Assembly: GCF_014287635.1 (NCBI RefSeq) | Contig: NZ_JACOPH010000003.1 | Coordinates: forward strand, 1-64,000 | Length of the DNA stretch: 64,000 nucleotides | Direction of reading: 5' to 3' | DNA from: Roseburia zhanii | GTDB lineage: Bacteria; Bacillota; Clostridia; Lachnospirales; Lachnospiraceae | Shown: positions 8,282 to 16,136 of the stretch, in pieces | Position numbering within the stretch: position 1 is the stretch's first letter | Layout: each line of letters opens with the position of its first letter | The notes under the pieces: model-generated | Told to the model about the DNA's origin: nothing | Seen by the model: the letters and a program-made list of their open reading frames with translations, nothing else | Database searches by the model: none | Made by a program: the position numbers and the translations under genes

Positions 8282-8768
8282 AACACATCAGGTTCACGAA
8301 TTTGAACCGGAATATGAAAAAGATTCTAAAATACTGATACTTGGAAGTTTTCCTTCCGTGAGATCAAGGGAAGTAAAGTTTTATTACGGGCATCCGAAAA
8401 ACCGCTTCTGGAAATTATTAGCAGCTTTATATGATGATCACAAGCCACAGACAATCGAGGAGAAAAAAATGTTTTTAAAGGCACATAAGATCGCTTTATG
8501 GGATGTGATCGAAAGCTGTGACATCATAGGTTCTTCCGACAGCAGTATCCGAAATGTGGTTCCGAATGATATTGCAGGAGTCTTAGTACAGACGAACATC
8601 AAAAAAATCTATGCAAATGGAAAAACAGCGGAAAAACTTTACAAAAAATATATCGAACCTGTGACCAGACAAGAGATCACCGGACTTCCCTCTACAAGTC
8701 CGGCAAATGCAGCCTGTTCCTTTGAACGGCTGATGGAAGTATGGAAACAGATCCTTACGGTAGAATAA
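8274..8768 (+). CDS. DNA-deoxyinosine glycosylase (uracil-DNA glycosylase family 6)
   Basis: This 164-aa protein of the uracil-DNA glycosylase superfamily carries the family 6 (HDG) signature. ILILGSFPSVRS near residues 21-32 is followed by YYGHPKNRFWKLL, then the conserved LWDVIESC segment and the C-terminal LPSTSPANA loop. Family members remove hypoxanthine (deaminated adenine) from DNA in base-excision repair. The start ATG lies within the last codons of the debranching gene, so translation is coupled. That pairing has no evident metabolic logic. Confidence 0.85.
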   Translation: MNETHQVHEFEPEYEKDSKILILGSFPSVRSREVKFYYGHPKNRFWKLLAALYDDHKPQTIEEKKMFLKAHKIALWDVIESCDIIGSSDSSIRNVVPNDIAGVLVQTNIKKIYANGKTAEKLYKKYIEPVTRQEITGLPSTSPANAACSFERLMEVWKQILTVE

Positions 8769-8785
8769 AAAGGGAGAAAAATAAA

Positions 8786-9289
8786 ATGTATGATGAACTG
8801 ACCAAAAAAGATATCGAAAAAATGGAAGAAGAAATCGAATACCGGAAATTAGTCGTGCGGAAAGAAGCACTAGAAGCAGTCAAAGAAGCACGTTCCCATG
8901 GTGATCTGAGTGAAAATTTTGAATATCATGCAGCAAAAAAAGATAAAAACCAGAATGAGAGCCGTATCCGTTATTTAGAGAGAATGATAAAGACTGCAAA
9001 AGTTGTATCCGAAGATTCTAAAGAAGATGAAGTCGGCATCAATAATACAGTACAGGTTTATTTTGAAGATGATGATGAAACAGAAGAATTTACGATCGTG
9101 ACGACAGTCCGGGGTAATTCCCTAAAAGGACTGATCAGTACAGAATCACCGATCGGAAAGGCGGTATTCGGACATAAAGCCGGGGACCGTGTAGAAGTCA
9201 AAGTCAATGATGATTACAGCTATTATGTACAGATCAAAGCAATCGGAAAACAGGTAGATGATGAAAAGATCAGTATCCGCAAGTTCTAA
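8786..9289 (+). CDS. greA: Transcription elongation factor GreA
   Basis: This 167-aa factor stimulates RNA cleavage by stalled RNA polymerase. The N-terminal antiparallel coiled coil (1-75) carries the GDLSENFEYHAAK signature with the acidic tip, and the C-terminal globular domain includes SPIGKAVFGHKAGDRVEV. The ATG at 8786 is chosen over an in-frame ATG at 8741 inside the glycosylase gene because AGGGAG lies just upstream and the product then starts at the usual greA position. The acidic insert EDDDETEE in the C-terminal domain is a little unusual. The 3' end overlaps the sortase gene by 32 bases. Confidence 0.9.
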   Translation: MYDELTKKDIEKMEEEIEYRKLVVRKEALEAVKEARSHGDLSENFEYHAAKKDKNQNESRIRYLERMIKTAKVVSEDSKEDEVGINNTVQVYFEDDDETEEFTIVTTVRGNSLKGLISTESPIGKAVFGHKAGDRVEVKVNDDYSYYVQIKAIGKQVDDEKISIRKF

Positions 9290-10097
9290 AAAACGCTATG
9301 TATCGATACTGCTTGGAATACTCTGCATCGGGATCGCAGTTTTTCTGTTGTGGCATATGCAGTCAGAGTATAAAGAAAGTGACCGGTTTTATCAGAAGTT
9401 AGAAGGCAGGGCATTAAAAAAAGATGCAGGCAGTCAGCAAAGTAAGCAAAATGAACAAAATGAGCAGATGGTTCAAAAAGCAGAGGATTCAGAAAAACAG
9501 GCATCTGCGGCAGATACAGCTTCACTAGAAATTGATTTTGATGCATTAAAACAGGTTAATGGAGATATCATCGGCTGGATCCTGTTTGACAACAATGGGA
9601 TCAGTTATCCGATCTTACAGGGAAAGGATAATGAAAAATATCTGTACCGGTTAGCAGATGGAACAAAAAGCAAAGCCGGAAGTATCTTTATGGATGCAGC
9701 CTGCTCACCGGATTTTTCAGATGCACATACGATCATCTATGGGCATAATATGAAAAATTTAAGCATGTTTGGAAAATTAAAATGGTATCGGACGAAACGT
9801 GGGTATTATGAAAATAACCGCTATTTTACGATCTATACACCGGATCAGGTGCTTCGGTATGAGATTTTTTCATGGTATGAAGCAAGCGCAGATGATATGG
9901 TATATCAGGTTGGTTTTCAGCCGGATAGATTTTTCTTGACATTTGTAGAGGAAATGGTAAAAAGAAGCAGCCGGAATACAGGTGTTACAGTAGATGAAAA
10001 TGATAAGATCGTAACACTTTCAACCTGTTCTGCGAATGGAAAGCGGTTTGTGGTACATGGGAAGCTTTGCAGTTGCTGTTCACACTGTCAGGTGTGA
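9258..10097 (+). CDS. srtB: Class B sortase
   Basis: This 279-aa membrane-anchored transpeptidase has an N-terminal membrane helix (about 14-33), a Gln/Asn/Lys-rich spacer (50-90), then the sortase barrel. Catalytic residues are visible: His163 in IIYGHNM, Cys257 in TLSTC, and the Arg in the ANGKRFVVHGKL segment. The long helix between strands, and spacing typical of SrtB, support class B. Such enzymes attach proteins to the wall or assemble haem-uptake proteins or pili. No protein in this window ends in a sorting signal (LPxTG/NPxTG), so the substrate is elsewhere. The gene starts 32 bases inside greA with a weak ribosome site; ATG 9261 is an equally possible start. Confidence 0.88.
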   Translation: MMKRSVSASSKKRYVSILLGILCIGIAVFLLWHMQSEYKESDRFYQKLEGRALKKDAGSQQSKQNEQNEQMVQKAEDSEKQASAADTASLEIDFDALKQVNGDIIGWILFDNNGISYPILQGKDNEKYLYRLADGTKSKAGSIFMDAACSPDFSDAHTIIYGHNMKNLSMFGKLKWYRTKRGYYENNRYFTIYTPDQVLRYEIFSWYEASADDMVYQVGFQPDRFFLTFVEEMVKRSSRNTGVTVDENDKIVTLSTCSANGKRFVVHGKLCSCCSHCQV

Positions 10098-10105
10098 ACA
10101 GCAAC
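10072..10105 (+). other. Perfect 14-bp inverted repeat overlapping the sortase stop codon
   Basis: GTTGCTGTTCACAC (10072-10085) and its exact complement (10092-10105) flank a six-base loop, with the TGA stop inside the 3' arm. No T-tract follows, so it is not a typical intrinsic terminator. It could protect the mRNA 3' end or be a protein-binding site. Confidence 0.6.
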
Positions 10106-10218
10106 GCTGTGTATCCATCAGCCATAATATACACATAATAATAATAGACGTTCAGGTAAAAATGATGTAATATAGTTATGGAACTATTTGTTACATGGGG
10201 AATAGTGAGGAAAAGCAT

Positions 10219-12408
10219 ATGAGAACAGAGCTTTTAGAGCGTCTGCAAAAGAAAAAAAGATACATTATCGTGCCGATCATGTTATTGGTTGTGATCATTC
10301 TTGTTGTTGTATCCGGAACTGTTTATACACGTAAGCTGACGATCACGAGAATGAAAGAATCGCTGCGTGATCAGGTACAGAACCAGACAACAGCAATGAA
10401 GGATAAGATCGAGGGAAAGATGTCTTTATTGGGTGGTCTGGCAGTTACGATCACAGAACAGGAACTGACAGATTATTATGCCATGATTGAGAAAACCGGT
10501 GTGTTTGAAAAAAAGACAGATTTTTCAGAGATTGCTTTTATTACCGCAGATGCCAGAGTATACAGCAATACAGGGGAAACGTGGGTATTATCAGATAAAA
10601 AACATTTCTATTCCTGCATGAATGGCTCTTATGAGATTGATAAATTAAAGGAACATGGACGTGAAAATGATATCGGGATTTTTGTGCCGATCAGGGTGAA
10701 CAACAGAATCTCCGGTGTATTGTTAGGCATATATCCGCAGGAAAAATTTCAGGAACTATTTCAGGAAACAGGTGCAGGTATCAGTGATGTATCTTATATC
10801 ATAGATTTTGAAGAAGGGCTGGTTGTCAAAACAGATGCAGCAGAACCATGGGAATCCATTGCAGACCAGATATCAAAAGAACAGAGTGGTGATATCAGCT
10901 ATAGTATAGACGGTGAACACAGATACGGAGCACTTGAACCGATCGGCATGAATAACTGGTATGTACTTACTGTTCTTCGGGAAAAAGTCATATATCAAAA
11001 GAGCAGTGAAAATATGAAGATATTTTCCTATATGCTGTCTGTGATCTTAGCAGCAGGGATAGGAATTACGGTCTATCTTGTGTTTACAGAACACAGACAG
11101 GAAAAACAGGCAAGGGAAGAGGCAGAAGAAATGCGTTATGTCCTTGAACATGATGATATGACAGGTGTTCTGACAGAAGGTGAATTTCAAAACAGGGTAA
11201 GACAGCGTCTGCTTGATGCAGAAGCGAAGGAATACTGTATTATCTATCTGGATATATTTAAATTTAAACTTGTTAATGAAATGTTTGGTTACGAAAAAGG
11301 GGACAGGCTCCTTAAGGTATTAGCAAGGGAACTAGACCATCTTACTGCGGAAAATGATGGGTTGTGCGGCAGGATCAGTGGGGATAAATTTATTCTGTTT
11401 CTACCATATGACCGGACATTATTACAGGTATTTTCTACCAGAAAAGAAGTGATGCCGAGAATCCTGCCGATCGAGATCTATCTGCATTATGGAATCTATA
11501 TCATTGAAAAAACGCAACTTCCGGTAGCAGCAATGATCGACTGTGCACATATCGCACAAAAGACCATTAAGGGGAATTATGATAATTATATTGCATGGTA
11601 TGATGAAAAACTAAAGCAGCAGATCATACGGGAGCAGGAGATCATCAATTCCATGGCACAGGCTTTAGCAGATGGGGAGTTTACGATTTATTTGCAGCCA
11701 CAGTATCATTACAGGGATCGTATGATACATGGCTGTGAAGCGTTGGTACGCTGGATCAGCCCGGCAAAAGGGATTATCAGTCCCGGAGACTTTATCCCGC
11801 TTTTTGAACGGAATGGATTTATCATCAAATTAGATGAAAATGTATGGGAACAGGCATGTGTACTGCTGCAGAAATGGATCAAAGAAGGAAAAGAACCGCT
11901 GCCGATCTCAATCAATGTGTCAAGGGCAGATCTGCTGCGCGGAAATGTATCGGCAAAATTAAAAAGCCTGATCAGAAAATATGGTCTGACGACAGATCTG
12001 TTGCATGTGGAGATCACAGAATCTGCATATATGGATAATCCACAGAAACTGATCTTAGAGATCAACCAGTTAAGAGAAGAAGGTTTTCTTGTAGAGATGG
12101 ATGATTTCGGAAGTGGATATTCGTCTTTAAATATGTTAAAAGACCTGCCAATCAATGTCTTAAAGACGGATTTGAAATTTTTGGATAACAAAGGCATCGC
12201 AGAGCGCAGGGAGCAGATCTTAGACAGCGTGATCAAAATGGCACATGAGATGGGACTGACTGTAGTAGCAGAAGGTGTGGAAACAAAAGAACAGGCGGAA
12301 CACCTAAACGGATTAGATTGTGAGATCATGCAGGGATATTATTTTGCGAAGCCGATTCCGATCAGTGAATTTGAACAATTAGCATATGGTACATTAGAAA
12401 AAACTTGA
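10219..12408 (+). CDS. Membrane c-di-GMP phosphodiesterase with degenerate GGDEF and intact EAL domain
   Basis: This 729-aa protein has an N-terminal helix (about 15-36), an extracellular Cache-like sensor (40-275), a second helix (about 277-300), a GGDEF domain (about 315-465) and an EAL domain (480-725). The GGDEF signature reads SGDKF, so cyclase activity is probably lost and the domain may bind GTP as a regulator. The EAL domain keeps its metal and catalytic residues: CEALVRW, the Asn in ISINVSR, EITES, DDFGSGYSSL, the Lys in VLKTDLKF and AEGVET. It should therefore hydrolyse c-di-GMP in response to an external signal. The ATG at 10219 follows GTGAGG and is preferred to 10195. Confidence 0.9.
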   Translation: MRTELLERLQKKKRYIIVPIMLLVVIILVVVSGTVYTRKLTITRMKESLRDQVQNQTTAMKDKIEGKMSLLGGLAVTITEQELTDYYAMIEKTGVFEKKTDFSEIAFITADARVYSNTGETWVLSDKKHFYSCMNGSYEIDKLKEHGRENDIGIFVPIRVNNRISGVLLGIYPQEKFQELFQETGAGISDVSYIIDFEEGLVVKTDAAEPWESIADQISKEQSGDISYSIDGEHRYGALEPIGMNNWYVLTVLREKVIYQKSSENMKIFSYMLSVILAAGIGITVYLVFTEHRQEKQAREEAEEMRYVLEHDDMTGVLTEGEFQNRVRQRLLDAEAKEYCIIYLDIFKFKLVNEMFGYEKGDRLLKVLARELDHLTAENDGLCGRISGDKFILFLPYDRTLLQVFSTRKEVMPRILPIEIYLHYGIYIIEKTQLPVAAMIDCAHIAQKTIKGNYDNYIAWYDEKLKQQIIREQEIINSMAQALADGEFTIYLQPQYHYRDRMIHGCEALVRWISPAKGIISPGDFIPLFERNGFIIKLDENVWEQACVLLQKWIKEGKEPLPISINVSRADLLRGNVSAKLKSLIRKYGLTTDLLHVEITESAYMDNPQKLILEINQLREEGFLVEMDDFGSGYSSLNMLKDLPINVLKTDLKFLDNKGIAERREQILDSVIKMAHEMGLTVVAEGVETKEQAEHLNGLDCEIMQGYYFAKPIPISEFEQLAYGTLEKT

Positions 12409-12433
12409 TGATACAGGCAGAAGCGGGTATACT
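12405..12433 (+). promoter_or_regulatory. Sigma-A promoter of the small acidic protein gene
   Basis: TTGATG (12405-12410, overlapping the end of the phosphodiesterase gene) and TATACT (12428-12433) with 17-base spacing. Confidence 0.7.
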
Positions 12434-12486
12434 GTTACTGTTCGTCACATGGACATATACAGATATCAGAGGACATGGAGGATATG

Positions 12487-12873
12487 ATGAAATTTAATTG
12501 TAAGATATATTTAGAAGCGGAAGATGTAGCACAGTCAAGGATTCTTTCTACAACATCTTATGTAAAAAATCTGATCGCAAATTGCAATAATTCCTATATC
12601 AGCAGATTACAGATTGATGATGAGAATGATTTAGATGATTTTATCATCCGGCTGTATGCAGAAGCAGAGATTATAGAAGATACTGTTACAGATGAAAAAG
12701 CAGCAGAGATGTTAGCACCGCATTTAGCAGAACTTCTGACAGAGATCGCACAGGCACAGTCGTATCTGGATATGGAAGGGAGTTTTCAGGTAGAATATCA
12801 GGAGTTGAAAGAAGCGTATACGTTTAAATCAGAACAAGGGGATTCATTCTGTGATTTTGCAGAAGCAGAATAA
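12487..12873 (+). CDS. Small acidic protein of unknown function
   Basis: This 128-aa soluble protein has many Glu and Asp residues and begins MKFNCKIYLEAEDVAQSR. No family is recognised. It looks mixed alpha/beta at the start and helical afterwards, and it has no signal peptide. The ATG at 12487 has GGAG six bases upstream, making it the best of three close ATGs. It has its own promoter and sits alone between the c-di-GMP phosphodiesterase and the asp23 gene, so neighbours give no functional clue. Confidence 0.7.
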   Translation: MKFNCKIYLEAEDVAQSRILSTTSYVKNLIANCNNSYISRLQIDDENDLDDFIIRLYAEAEIIEDTVTDEKAAEMLAPHLAELLTEIAQAQSYLDMEGSFQVEYQELKEAYTFKSEQGDSFCDFAEAE

Positions 12874-12892
12874 AAAGAGAATATTTTTTTTG

Positions 12893-12921
12893 TTTCCAAA
12901 AAGAGAATAATTTGCTATAAT
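12893..12921 (+). promoter_or_regulatory. Promoter of the asp23-nusB operon
   Basis: A consensus TATAAT (12916-12921) has TTTCCA (12893-12898) 17 bases upstream as a moderate -35. It lies 30 bases before the strong TAGGAGG ribosome site of the Asp23-family gene. Confidence 0.6.
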
Positions 12922-12952
12922 ACTATTATTATATCACTTAGGAGGTATTAAA

Positions 12953-13330
12953 ATGGCTGAGGATAGAAAAGGATTTAAGATCAAAGACGATAAATTAGGC
13001 GAAGTAAAGATCGCAGACGAAGTAGTGGCGATCATTGCAGGGCTGGCAGCTACTGAAGTAGAGGGTGTCAGTTCCATGGCAGGGAATATAACAAATGAAT
13101 TAGTAAGTAAACTTGGAATGAAGAACCTTTCAAAGGGCATCCGGGTAGAAGTGATAGATGGTGTTGTCAGTGTTGATGTTGCACTGAATATCGCGTATGG
13201 CTACACGATCATTGATGTATCTTCTAAGGTACAGGAGAAAGTCAAGAGTGCGATCGAGAATATGACAGGGCTTGAAGTGTCCGGTGTAAATATCAGAATT
13301 GCCAGTGTGGATATGGGAAAGAGCAGATAA
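12953..13330 (+). CDS. Asp23/Gls24 family envelope stress response protein
   Basis: This 125-aa protein matches the Asp23/Gls24 family in size and motifs: GEVKIADEVVAIIAGLAATEVEGV near the N-terminus (long form interrupted here as GEVKIADEVV and AATEVEGV), VDVALNIAYGYTI in the middle and VSGVNIRIASVDM at the end. Members attach to membrane partners and are linked to envelope stress and alkaline shock in Firmicutes. It commonly precedes nusB in clostridia, as here. A terminator separates the two and may let asp23 be expressed more strongly than the rest of the operon. Confidence 0.92.
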   Translation: MAEDRKGFKIKDDKLGEVKIADEVVAIIAGLAATEVEGVSSMAGNITNELVSKLGMKNLSKGIRVEVIDGVVSVDVALNIAYGYTIIDVSSKVQEKVKSAIENMTGLEVSGVNIRIASVDMGKSR

Positions 13331-13355
13331 AGTGTGCGTCATGCGCACACTTTTT
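13331..13355 (+). terminator. Intrinsic terminator or attenuator between asp23 and nusB
   Basis: AGTGTGCG (13331-13338) pairs with CGCACACT (13344-13351) around a five-base loop, followed by TTTT. It begins right after the asp23 stop. No separate nusB promoter is obvious in the 25 bases after it, so partial readthrough is likely. Confidence 0.75.
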
Positions 13356-13380
13356 ACTTTATTAGGAAGGAAGAACTACA

Positions 13381-13773
13381 ATGACACGACGAGAAATCAG
13401 AGAGCAGGTATTTCAGATCTTATTCCGTATAGAATTTCATCAGGGAGAAGATTTATCAGAGCAGTTAAAATATCAGACTGAAGAAGGAGAAACTGCGGAT
13501 GCAGATGCTGTCTATATTCAGAACAAGATTGATGCAGTCATTGCAAATATCACACAGATCGATGAAATGATCAATGAAGCTGCAACCGGCTGGAAGACCA
13601 GCCGCATGGGAAAAGTCGATCTGACACTTTTACGTCTGGCAGTTTATGAGATCAAGTTTGAAGAAGATATTCCTACGAAAGTAGCGATCAATGAAGCCGT
13701 AGAATTAGCAAAAAGATATGGAACAGACAGTTCACCGGCATTTGTGAATGGTGTCTTAGCAAAGATCGCATGA
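13381..13773 (+). CDS. nusB: Transcription antitermination factor NusB
   Basis: This 130-aa all-helical protein has the NusB landmarks: [16 protein letters not shown] at the N-terminus, [21 protein letters not shown] in the middle (given here as two parts, [18 protein letters not shown]) and [13 protein letters not shown] followed by [10 protein letters not shown]. It binds boxA RNA with S10 to suppress termination in rRNA operons. A good AGGAAGG ribosome site precedes it. Its stop overlaps the xseA start (ATGA), so the two are translationally coupled. Confidence 0.95.
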   Translation: MTRREIREQVFQILFRIEFHQGEDLSEQLKYQTEEGETADADAVYIQNKIDAVIANITQIDEMINEAATGWKTSRMGKVDLTLLRLAVYEIKFEEDIPTKVAINEAVELAKRYGTDSSPAFVNGVLAKIA

Positions 13774-15020
13774 GAAAAAACACATATTCGGTAAGTCAGG
13801 TCAATGCTTACATCAAAAATATGTTTGCACAGGATTTTATGCTTCATAGTATCTGCATAAAAGGAGAGATCTCAAACTGTAAATATCATTCGACAGGACA
13901 TATCTATTTTACGGTCAAAGATGAAAAAGCAGCCATACCGGCTGTTATGTTTTTGGGAAACCGCAAGGGATTAGGATTTAGAATGAAAGATGGGGATAAG
14001 GTACTTATCACCGGTTCGATCGAAGTCTATGAACGGGACGGAAAATACCAGCTCTATGCAAGAGAGATCCAAAAAGACGGCGAAGGTGATCTGTTTCTTA
14101 AGTATGAAGCGTTAAAGAAAACGCTTGAAGAAATGGGAATGTTCGCTCGTGAATACAAAAAAGCAATTCCAAAGTACATAAAGACACTTGGGATCGTTAC
14201 CGCTTCTACCGGAGCTGCAATACAGGATATCCGCAATATCGCAGGAAGAAGGAATCCTTATGTGCAGCTGATCTTATATCCTGCAAAAGTGCAGGGAGAA
14301 GGAGCAGCGGAGAGCATTGTCAATGGTATACGGGCATTAGAGGACAGACAGGTGGATGTTATCATCGTAGGACGTGGCGGAGGATCGATCGAAGATCTCT
14401 GGGCATTTAATGAGGAGATCGTGGCGCGTGCGATCTTTGAATGTGAAATACCTGTCATTTCTGCGGTAGGACATGAAACAGATGATACGATCGCAGATTT
14501 TGTTTCTGACCTGCGTGCACCGACACCTTCGGCAGCTGCTGAACTTGCAGTCTATGATGTGCAGGAGCTGATGTATGATATGCAGGCCCTAGAACGCAGA
14601 TTAAACTTTTTGATGAAACAGAAACAGGAACTGACACGTAGCAGGTATCTTGGATATTTTAACCGTTTACAGTTAAAAAGCCCAAAGAACCAGTTGAATA
14701 GCGAAAGACAGTATGCAGCAGGTTTAGAAGAACGGCTCTGTCAGAAGATGAAAGAGAAACTCACAGAGAGCAGGCATCGGCTTCGTATGTTATCAGAACG
14801 CATCGATGGAGTTTCACCGGCGAAGAAATTAAGTCAGGGACTTGCATTTGTAGTAGATGGATCAGGAAAACGTATCAGTGATATCCAAAGCGTCAGAAAA
14901 GGAGATATCATGCAGGTACATTTGCAGGACGGCAGGATCATGGCAGAAGTGACAGCGGTCATTCCTGATAAAAATAATAAAAAGAAGGGCAGTCGTGATG
15001 GCAGAGAAACGGACAGCTAA
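13770..15020 (+). CDS. xseA: Exodeoxyribonuclease VII large subunit
   Basis: This 416-aa subunit starts with an OB-fold nucleic-acid-binding domain ([34 protein letters not shown]) and continues with the catalytic domain containing [31 protein letters not shown] and [20 protein letters not shown] followed by PTPSAAAEL. The C-terminal coiled-coil region ends with a small domain ([16 protein letters not shown]). With XseB it degrades single-stranded DNA. It overlaps nusB by four bases and xseB by 23 bases. Confidence 0.96.
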   Translation: MRKNTYSVSQVNAYIKNMFAQDFMLHSICIKGEISNCKYHSTGHIYFTVKDEKAAIPAVMFLGNRKGLGFRMKDGDKVLITGSIEVYERDGKYQLYAREIQKDGEGDLFLKYEALKKTLEEMGMFAREYKKAIPKYIKTLGIVTASTGAAIQDIRNIAGRRNPYVQLILYPAKVQGEGAAESIVNGIRALEDRQVDVIIVGRGGGSIEDLWAFNEEIVARAIFECEIPVISAVGHETDDTIADFVSDLRAPTPSAAAELAVYDVQELMYDMQALERRLNFLMKQKQELTRSRYLGYFNRLQLKSPKNQLNSERQYAAGLEERLCQKMKEKLTESRHRLRMLSERIDGVSPAKKLSQGLAFVVDGSGKRISDIQSVRKGDIMQVHLQDGRIMAEVTAVIPDKNNKKKGSRDGRETDS

Positions 15021-15216
15021 TTTAGAGGATTTATTTACGGAGATCGAAGAAATCTTAAATCATATGGAATCGAGCGAGATATCGTTAGAAGATTCTTTCC
15101 GGCTATATGAAACAGGTATGAAAAAGCTGAAACAGTGCAATGATAAGATAGATAAGGTTGAGAAGAAAATGCTTGTGATAAATGAGCAGGGTGAGTTAGA
15201 ATCATTTGAAGGATAA
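14998..15216 (+). CDS. xseB: Exodeoxyribonuclease VII small subunit
   Basis: This 72-aa helical protein has the XseB pattern: LEDLFTEIEEILNHMESSEI, then SLEDSFRLYETGMKKLKQCN. It binds the coiled coil of XseA. The ATG at 14998 is seven bases after AGGGC. A GTG three bases earlier is possible. The gene starts inside xseA, the usual arrangement. Confidence 0.93.
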   Translation: MAEKRTANLEDLFTEIEEILNHMESSEISLEDSFRLYETGMKKLKQCNDKIDKVEKKMLVINEQGELESFEG

Positions 15217-15237
15217 GAGGAAGTGGAGGATTGACAT

Positions 15238-16125
15238 ATGGATATGCAGTTAGAGTTGACATACAGGGCACAGGAGATTGAAAAACTGATACAAAGATAT
15301 CTTCCGGAAGAAAAAGGATACCAGAAGACAATCTTAGAAGCGATGAATTACAGTATGTTAGCAGGTGGAAAGCGTCTGCGTCCGATGTTAATGATCGAAA
15401 CCTATAAATTGTTTGCAGGAAGTTCAAAGAGTATCGAACCCTTTGCAGCAGCGATCGAGATGATACACACGTATTCATTAGTACATGATGATCTGCCGGC
15501 AATGGATAATGATGAATACCGCAGAGGGAAAAAAACAACACACAGCGTATATGGCGAAGCCATGGGGATCTTAGCCGGAGATGCCCTGCTTAATTATGCA
15601 TATGAAACAGCAGCAACGGCATTTTCTTTAGATACAGATCATGTGGCAGACGCGAAAGCATTTCAGATACTTACGAAAAAGGCAGGAGTCTATGGGATGG
15701 TCGGCGGTCAGACAGTCGATGTGGAATCCGAAGGACAGGAGATTTCCCGTGATAAGTTAGATTTTATCTACCGCTTAAAAACAGGAGCACTGATCGAGGC
15801 ATCCATGCTGATCGGAGCAGTTTTAGCAAAAGCAACAGAAGAAGAACAGCAGATCATTGAAAAAGTTGCAGGAGAAGTTGGCCTGGCATTCCAGATACAG
15901 GACGATATTTTAGATGTGACAAGTACATTAGAAGTTCTTGGAAAACCGATTGGCAGCGATAAAAAGAACCATAAAGCAACTTATGTTGCATTTGAAGGAA
16001 TTGAAAAGGCAAAAGAAGAAGTAGAACGTCTCTCTGTGGATGCAATGGATCAGATCGCATCTTTATCTGAGAAAAATCCATTTTTGATTGAACTATTACG
16101 ATATTTGATACATCGGGAAAAATAG
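15238..16125 (+). CDS. ispA: Polyprenyl (geranyl/farnesyl) diphosphate synthase
   Basis: This 295-aa all-helical enzyme condenses isopentenyl diphosphate with allylic diphosphates. The first Asp-rich motif is DDLPAMDND with the adjacent YRRGK, and the second is QDDILD; GGKRLRPML and the MVGGQTVDV loop are also present. The residues before the first motif (IHTYSLVHDDLP) suit a short-chain (C10-C15) enzyme. The start follows TGGAGGA. It lies between xseB and dxs, so isoprenoid precursor synthesis and chain elongation share one transcript. Confidence 0.93.
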   Translation: MDMQLELTYRAQEIEKLIQRYLPEEKGYQKTILEAMNYSMLAGGKRLRPMLMIETYKLFAGSSKSIEPFAAAIEMIHTYSLVHDDLPAMDNDEYRRGKKTTHSVYGEAMGILAGDALLNYAYETAATAFSLDTDHVADAKAFQILTKKAGVYGMVGGQTVDVESEGQEISRDKLDFIYRLKTGALIEASMLIGAVLAKATEEEQQIIEKVAGEVGLAFQIQDDILDVTSTLEVLGKPIGSDKKNHKATYVAFEGIEKAKEEVERLSVDAMDQIASLSEKNPFLIELLRYLIHREK

Positions 16126-16136
16126 AGGTGCCGGTT

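Noticed and set aside
10072..10105. Hairpin after the sortase as a standard intrinsic terminator
   Set aside because: No run of T residues follows the stem; it is listed as an inverted repeat only.
11709..12329. 206-codon open frame on the minus strand inside the EAL domain gene
   Set aside because: It is fully covered by the conserved EAL coding sequence on the other strand, has no ribosome site, and gives a Ser/Arg-rich product without family resemblance.
15035..15541. 168-codon minus-strand frame across xseB and ispA
   Set aside because: It lies over two well-identified genes in a conserved operon; composition is that of an antisense shadow.
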